Source of the DNA: Dehalococcoidia bacterium
GTDB taxonomy: Bacteria; Chloroflexota; Dehalococcoidia; GIF9; AB-539-J10
DNA length: 9,018 nucleotides
Direction: 5' to 3'
Assembly (NCBI GenBank): GCA_029857995.1
Contig: JAOUFZ010000059.1
Span: 1 to 9,018, forward strand
The translations under genes and the position numbers were made by a program. Below the pieces are notes generated by a model. The model searched no databases. It was not told the origin of the DNA and saw only the letters and a program-made list of their open reading frames with translations. Within the stretch, counting starts at the first letter, position 1, and every line of letters begins with the position of its first letter. Positions 5,753 through 9,018 of this stretch are shown one piece after another.

Positions 5753-5885
5753 TATACTAAAACTAACTTTTCTTACCAATCGGGACTTTGTTCCTACGAC
5801 TATTTTCTAGTCAAATCGGTACTTTTAGGTGATTGCGCGGTTAGCTGAAGTAAGTTACCCTTAAGATAGGTTAATTAAAGAGGAG
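5753..5885. promoter_or_regulatory. divergent control region with ATCGG(G/T)ACTTT direct repeats
   Basis: This region lies between the minus-strand leader promoter and the plus-strand HTH gene. Two 11-mers, ATCGGGACTTT (5779-5789) and ATCGGTACTTT (5815-5825), repeat at 36 bases, and a small dyad GACTA-TTTTC-TAGTC (5798-5812) lies between them. They could be operators for the adjacent regulator. No convincing plus-strand promoter was found. Confidence 0.35.
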
Positions 5886-6134
5886 ATGGGAAAAGATATG
5901 GGAAATGGTGAACATATGAGGGACATGCTGACGGTCAGGGAAGTAGCCCGGCTCTTTCACATTCATCCTAACACCCTGAGGCGCTGGAGTAACAACGGAA
6001 GAATACGAGCATATCGCATTACCCCGCGGGGCGACCGCAGATTCAAGCGCGAGGAAATCGCCCAGTTCCTGGCTGAACTGAACAGCCAGGCCGACAACTG
6101 GCAGGAAGCTGAGAGCAGGCAGTTGTCACGGTAG
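5886..6134 (+). CDS. BldC/excisionase-type MerR-like HTH DNA-binding protein
   Basis: The protein has up to 82 residues. Its core 'MLTVREVARLFHIHPNTLRRWSNNGRI' followed by 'PRGDRRFKREEIAQFLAEL' is the winged helix-turn-helix of the MerR-like excisionase/BldC family: helix 1 positions the domain, 'HPNTLRRW' is the recognition helix, and 'GDRRF' is the wing. It lacks the long dimerising coiled coil and effector domain of true MerR proteins, so it is a stand-alone DNA binder, usually dimeric or cooperative on direct repeats. The start is uncertain: AGGAG abuts ATG 5886, while ATG 5898 has a better but slightly long spacing (12); in-frame ATGs at 5916 and 5925 would still keep the whole domain. 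It is divergent from the leader-RNA promoter, so it may regulate itself or the toroid gene. No integrase is nearby to support an excisionase role. Confidence 0.85.
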   Translation: MGKDMGNGEHMRDMLTVREVARLFHIHPNTLRRWSNNGRIRAYRITPRGDRRFKREEIAQFLAELNSQADNWQEAESRQLSR

Positions 6135-6273
6135 TCAATAAGACCACTACCCCAGTCGCCCGGGGAGCCATCGTGAGGAACCGGATTTATCTTTCTCCCC
6201 GCAGTGAACTTGCTCATCCTGCCTTCTATCGTGCAGACATAGTCAACCGCATAAGTCTCTGCTCGATTCTACC
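6135..6273. other. non-coding stretch after the HTH gene
   Basis: No gene, and no clear terminator, is visible. It contains a GC-rich block around 6150-6175 (CCCC ... CCCGGGG) with only weak pairing, and leads into the dispersed repeat. Confidence 0.4.
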
Positions 6274-6380
6274 TGTCATTGTGAGGCTCTTTTCCCTGTG
6301 TGATTGCGAGGAGCGAAGCGACGAAGCAATCTCTCAAGGAGATTCCTCGCTTACGCTTGGAACAAGCTCCGCAATCCCCA
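6274..6380. repeat. dispersed REP-like repeat (GCGAGGAGCGAAGCGACGAAGCAATC type)
   Basis: This contains the familiar intergenic word GCGAAGCGACGAAGCAATCT, with GCGAGGA (6306-6312) pairing with TCCTCGC (6344-6350) and inner AATCTC / GAGATT (6328-6333 / 6339-6344). Similar elements are scattered in many environmental bacterial genomes, typically starting GTCATTGCGAGGAGC. Here the start is GTCATTGTGAGG followed by a second, better copy. Reading it as protein yields the well-known spurious peptide 'CEERSDEAI'. Confidence 0.7.
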
Positions 6381-6390
6381 CGGTTGGTTT

Positions 6391-6516
6391 GGCGCTGGGA
6401 CTGCCAGCCAGGAAGAGAAGAATCTGTATGAGGAGATGCGTCGTGTAGCAAGAACCGTACTTCTTGCCATGCGCTCTGAGAGAGACCTTATGGTGTCTTT
6501 ACAGAGAGAAGCTTAG
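6391..6516 (+). pseudogene. orphan C-terminal-like coding scrap
   Basis: After the repeat, one frame reads 'GAGTASQEEKNLYEEMRRV' and continues through 'ARTVLLAMRSERDLMVSL' to TAG 6514-6516. It is strongly helix-forming and amphipathic, like a true protein end. It has no start or ribosome site of its own: the only upstream in-frame Met lies inside the dispersed repeat. I do not recognise the family. It may be the tail of a gene destroyed by the repeat, or chance. Confidence 0.25.
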
Positions 6517-6674
6517 CGTTTTATGCCACGGGTTCTGAATGGGAGATAAGAAGCTGCTGTAAAGCCGGTATGACTTGTTTCTTCTCGAATAAAAGTTCGG
6601 GAACTGTCCCCCAAGGTCTGGTTTACTTTAGTTGAACCTTTATTTCCACAAGTTACCAGAAAGCCTACCTCAAA
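6517..6674. other. non-coding stretch with a GGGAACTGTCCCCC word
   Basis: No gene is seen. The imperfect palindrome at 6599-6612 resembles words often found next to REP-associated or other transposase remnants, but no transposase is present. No clear terminator serves the minus-strand membrane protein that ends at 6675. Confidence 0.3.
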
Positions 6675-6911
6675 TTATTGTTCTCTGTTTCTGATAGCAT
6701 CAATTACTGAAAGAACAACTCCGACACCTATGAAAGAGTAACCTATCAGACGCTCATCACCGAAAATAATCCCCAGAACCACACAGGAAATGCCAAGTAT
6801 AAGAAGGTTAGACGGGTTAAGGAGTTGCTTCCCCTTTCGCCTTGAGATAAGCAAAAGCACCACAATAACAACCATGGCAATGATTGAAATGGCTATCCAC
6901 AAGGGTTCCAT
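6675..6911 (-). CDS. small three-span membrane protein of unknown function
   Basis: The protein has 78 residues. The start ATG 6911-6909 is preceded by AAAAGGAGG with a 5-base spacer, a near-perfect ribosome site. Three hydrophobic segments are visible: residues ~4-22 ('WIAISIIAMVVIVVLLLIS'), ~34-50 ('NLLILGISCVVLGIIFG') and ~57-70 ('GYSFIGVGVVLSVI'). Basic RRKGK lies between the first two and RNREQ at the end. By the positive-inside rule, the loop after span 1 and the C-terminus are both cytoplasmic. No motif ties it to a known family. It is transcribed alone from its own promoter, away from the HTH and SDR genes. Confidence 0.8.
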   Translation of the reverse strand: MEPLWIAISIIAMVVIVVLLLISRRKGKQLLNPSNLLILGISCVVLGIIFGDERLIGYSFIGVGVVLSVIDAIRNREQ

Positions 6912-6948
6912 GAATACCTCCTTTTAGAAGTACTGGCTGTTTTCAAAA

Positions 6949-6957
6949 ATTATAGCA
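6949..6957 (-). promoter_or_regulatory. extended -10 promoter of the small membrane protein
   Basis: Minus strand TGCTATAAT (6957-6949) is a full-consensus extended -10. No strong -35 lies 17 bases upstream. Transcription would start about 30 bases before the start codon. Confidence 0.6.
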
Positions 6958-7194
6958 CTGAGGGCAAAGAGAAGATAGATTATTACCAGGGAAAAACATC
7001 GGGGTGTTTGGCCTTCCATGCACATATTGAAAGTTCAATATTTTCGAAAAGACCTAAGAATAGGAGTTTCAGCATGTATAATAGAGCCACCAGTAAAGAT
7101 GACTCTGGCCCAAGTCTAACGGGAAGAAGGCTTCCTACTAATGGTCTGGTATTTGTAGAGCCAAAATTAACAGATTACAGCGAAGGAGGAAAAG
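6958..7194 (+). promoter_or_regulatory. SDR upstream region with candidate -10 and two dyads
   Basis: This is a non-coding region between divergent genes. It holds two adjacent dyads, TATTGAA-AG-TTCAATA (7025-7040) and TTTTCGAAAA (7041-7050), then a consensus TATAAT (7077-7082) whose -35 is weak. The dyads lie just upstream of and partly over the -35 zone, where an operator would act. A transcript from here would carry a ~105-base leader to the SDR start. An open frame from 7008 has no ribosome site and overlaps the SDR start, so it is not called. Confidence 0.4.
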
Positions 7195-7968
7195 TTGAGA
7201 TTAAAAGGTAAGGTAGCATTAATCACCGGGGCAGGCACGGGTATCGGTCAAGCTACAGCCTTAATCTTTGCAGAAGAAGGTGCCGATGTAGTTGCCGCCA
7301 ATCTTGAGTTACCAGAAGCTGAAGAGACGGCTGAGGCTATAAGAAAAACAGGTAGAAGGGCTGTTGTCATAGCTGCGGACATTTCAAAACCCGAGGAAAT
7401 ACACGCTATGGTAGACAGAGCAATCAATGCTTTTGGTGGTATAGATATACTGGTCAATAATGCGGGTGTAGGTGCGCTTAATGTACCCACATTCGAAATA
7501 AGAGACATGGAAGCCTGGAACAAGGTATTTGAGATAAACGTGGCGGCTGCCTTTCTTTGCTGTCAGAGAGTGGGACACTGGATGAGGACTCACGGTGGAG
7601 GGAAGATTGTCAATGTCACTTCAATAACAGGGATAGCCGGCGTTCCCTATGTCAATGCTTACGGTCCGTCTAAGGCAGCCATGATAAATATGACTCGCTC
7701 TTTAGCTGTGGAGTGGGCGAAATACAAGATAAACGTAAACTGCGTGGCACCCTGTTGGACCAGGACTCGCCGTCTTGAAAAAGCGATTGAGAAGGGAGTG
7801 GTCAGTCTAGCAGAGATTCAAAAGCGATGTCCTATGGGACGCCCGGCAGAACCTGAAGATGTGGCCAAAGCCATCCTTTTCCTGGCATCTGATGATGCCA
7901 GCTTTATAACCGGAATAACCTTGCCGGTCGATGGAGGATGGCTGGCCTATGGATATCAGACAGTTTAA
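7195..7968 (+). CDS. short-chain dehydrogenase/reductase (classical SDR)
   Basis: The protein has 257 residues, typical for classical SDRs. The start is TTG 7195, chosen because AAGGAGG (7183-7189) sits 5 bases upstream and 'MRLKGKVALITGAG' is the standard SDR opening. Rossmann-fold nucleotide motif T11-G-A-G-T-G-I-G18; NNAG at 88-91; catalytic tetrad N115, S143, Y156 and K160 (Y-G-P-S-K); ending 'GITLPVDGGW'. It is a cytoplasmic NAD(P)H-dependent alcohol/ketone oxidoreductase, of the 3-oxoacyl-ACP reductase/glucose dehydrogenase-like type. The substrate cannot be read from sequence. The residue after beta-strand 2 is Asn36 in 'AANLE' instead of the usual Asp, so NAD versus NADP preference is unclear. 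The conserved Pro-Gly after beta-strand 6 is Pro-Cys (P186-C187). It converges on the hydrolase at 8039 with no clear terminator between. Confidence 0.92.
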   Translation: MRLKGKVALITGAGTGIGQATALIFAEEGADVVAANLELPEAEETAEAIRKTGRRAVVIAADISKPEEIHAMVDRAINAFGGIDILVNNAGVGALNVPTFEIRDMEAWNKVFEINVAAAFLCCQRVGHWMRTHGGGKIVNVTSITGIAGVPYVNAYGPSKAAMINMTRSLAVEWAKYKINVNCVAPCWTRTRRLEKAIEKGVVSLAEIQKRCPMGRPAEPEDVAKAILFLASDDASFITGITLPVDGGWLAYGYQTV

Positions 7969-8038
7969 ATGTCGGCATCACTCTGGCAATATTTGTGGGC
8001 TTACCACTTGTAGTCAAGGCCCTAAACTCTACTTATTT

Positions 8039-8830
8039 CTAATCCAAGGGCAGGTTAAAAAAGGCTTTTGGGTTTTCATAGATTACCTTATGTATATCCT
8101 TATACGGTAATTTGGCTCTTCCTAAAGCCAGGGCCACCATCGGGACAGTGAAGTAGCCGTCGCCTGAAGCTACTTCACTATTGATGATGAGTTTGTCCAG
8201 CTTATCCCGGTTGTTCAAAATTAGGTTAGCCGCAGATTCCGGTGGCATTTTGTCGACGCAAACGCTCAGACCTACCTTCGCTCCAGAAGCCATTCTGAAA
8301 TCAAAGGTGTTCTCACCCGCGTGGTCTAATATCACTCTGTCCATGGGAAATTCTTCTTCCTTGATGATATTAACGACCTTTTTGATGATTTCAGGTCCCT
8401 GGGGCGCTAGCCGGATAGGCGTATGACAAATTATAGGCAGGTTATGTGACTTGGCGATTTGAAGCTGCGTGCGGAATAACCTTTTTTCAAACGTCGTACC
8501 CACATCCAGACCGATTTCTCCCATGGCTACCACTCTGTCATTATTGAGATAATCCGGAAGCCGTTTTAAACACTCCTCGGCGCCTTTTTCGGTTAGTCCA
8601 TAAAAAGGCACACCAAGGGAGACAAAAGCTTCATATCCTATGGCGCCGCCCCGTTTCAGCTCAAAGCCTAAAAACCTCTCCCAGAGGGTAAGGACAGCAT
8701 CAGCTTCGAAAATCCCATTCATGGAATGCAGCATAGGTGTGACACAAGCCTCCATACCGGTCAGGGCAATTTTCATCATTACGCCGTCATCCAGCAGGAT
8801 AGTATGGAGATGCGGATCAATATATCTCAT
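8039..8830 (-). CDS. TatD-related TIM-barrel metal-dependent hydrolase (COG1099-like)
   Basis: The protein has 263 residues. The start ATG 8830-8828 is preceded by AAGGAGG with a 7-base spacer. Metal-site motifs of the amidohydrolase/TatD superfamily occur in order: H7-x-H9 ('DPHLH'), E105 ('GEIGLD'), H136 ('ICHTP') and H170 ('LDHAGENT'). The last ligand, normally Asp in TatD, falls at 'NSEVASGD' (E219 or D224). The chain ends 'YENPKAFFNLP', as TatD-like proteins do ('..EN..+FF.L'). The pattern 'CHTP' plus 'NS(D/E)' fits the COG1099 branch better than TatD DNases, from memory. It is a cytoplasmic hydrolase; the substrate (phosphoester, lactone or amide) is unknown. Confidence 0.85.
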   Translation of the reverse strand: MRYIDPHLHTILLDDGVMMKIALTGMEACVTPMLHSMNGIFEADAVLTLWERFLGFELKRGGAIGYEAFVSLGVPFYGLTEKGAEECLKRLPDYLNNDRVVAMGEIGLDVGTTFEKRLFRTQLQIAKSHNLPIICHTPIRLAPQGPEIIKKVVNIIKEEEFPMDRVILDHAGENTFDFRMASGAKVGLSVCVDKMPPESAANLILNNRDKLDKLIINSEVASGDGYFTVPMVALALGRAKLPYKDIHKVIYENPKAFFNLPLD

Positions 8831-9018
8831 ATCAAAACCTCCTTATCTTAATATTCCAGCAGGAACAGGCAGACGTCAATTTTATTTTTGCTAATGAATG
8901 CGATGATCGGGGAAGTATTGTTATTGAGACAGCATAGATTACAGTCCATCCCAGAGTATCCAATCAATGGTCCTTACTTTGCTCCAAGGTACGCTACCAG
9001 CCATTGTCCCCAGCCCCA
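8831..9018. other. upstream region of the hydrolase, no gene supported
   Basis: It holds the AAGGAGG ribosome site of the hydrolase (8844-8838) and a weak minus-strand TTGACG (8879-8874) with a poor -10. Minus-strand frames entering from the right edge close at different points, and none is recognisable. A gene end may be cut here, but I cannot show it. Confidence 0.4.

Noticed and set aside
6173..6448. A 91-codon plus-strand frame through the dispersed repeat
   Set aside because: It reads through the REP-like element and yields the known spurious 'CEERSDEAI' peptide; it has no ribosome site and no family.
7008..7211. A 67-codon plus-strand frame just before the SDR gene
   Set aside because: It has no ribosome site, overlaps the SDR start and its AAGGAGG, and covers the dyads and the TATAAT box; its composition is not protein-like.
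8940..9018. A minus-strand partial gene at the right edge
   Set aside because: Two frames give short unrelated endings with no way to choose between them; too little sequence to support a call.

Overview
The window looks like a stretch of environmental bacterial chromosome, most plausibly from a Dehalococcoidia-like Chloroflexota. That placement is an inference. It rests on a BldC/excisionase-type small regulator, a secreted toroid protein ending in a 'VDIKP..WPNPLN' domain, a dispersed GCGAAGCGACGAAGCAATC-type repeat, strong AAGGAGG ribosome sites with TTG starts, and a patchy operon layout. No rRNA gene, complete tRNA gene, CRISPR array or transposase gene was found.

Layout, left to right. 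Positions 1-200 (minus) hold the N-terminus of a probable acyl-CoA dehydrogenase cut by the window edge. Positions 306-578 hold a remnant of the C-terminal zinc finger of a formamidopyrimidine-DNA glycosylase (Fpg/MutM). Positions 742-3315 (plus) hold a two-gene operon: a PqqD-like/radical SAM/SPASM peptide-maturase-like enzyme, overlapped by ATGA with a signal-peptide, single-span membrane protein. The cytoplasmic tail of that protein carries nine cysteines, eight of them in 19 residues as a Cys-Ala ladder. The operon lies between two collinear direct repeats (447-628 and 3309-3489), each made of the Fpg zinc-finger sequence followed by an inverted tRNA 3'-end-like segment. This suggests an inserted or duplicated cassette. 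The stop codon of the membrane protein lies inside the right-hand repeat.

Positions 3316-3910 are non-coding and hold the second Fpg remnant, the tRNA-like end, a perfect 22-bp AT-rich palindrome and a 12-bp hairpin. Positions 3911-5446 (minus) encode a secreted alpha/alpha-toroid protein. Upstream of it on the minus strand lie a near-consensus promoter, a potentially pseudoknotted RNA and a U-tailed terminator hairpin (5752-5617). This arrangement fits a regulated leader or a separate small RNA. A divergent BldC/MerR-like DNA-binding protein follows (5886-6134, plus).

Positions 6135-6674 contain a dispersed repeat and an orphan C-terminal-looking coding scrap. A three-span small membrane protein (6675-6911, minus) has a clear extended -10 promoter. 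A classical short-chain dehydrogenase/reductase (7195-7968, plus) converges on a TatD-related TIM-barrel metal hydrolase (8039-8830, minus). The last ~190 bases hold only the ribosome site of that hydrolase and no gene I can support.

The main candidate for an undescribed system is the radical SAM enzyme plus the membrane-anchored Cys-Ala tail protein. I infer that the enzyme modifies the cysteine ladder of its translationally coupled partner at the inner face of the membrane.
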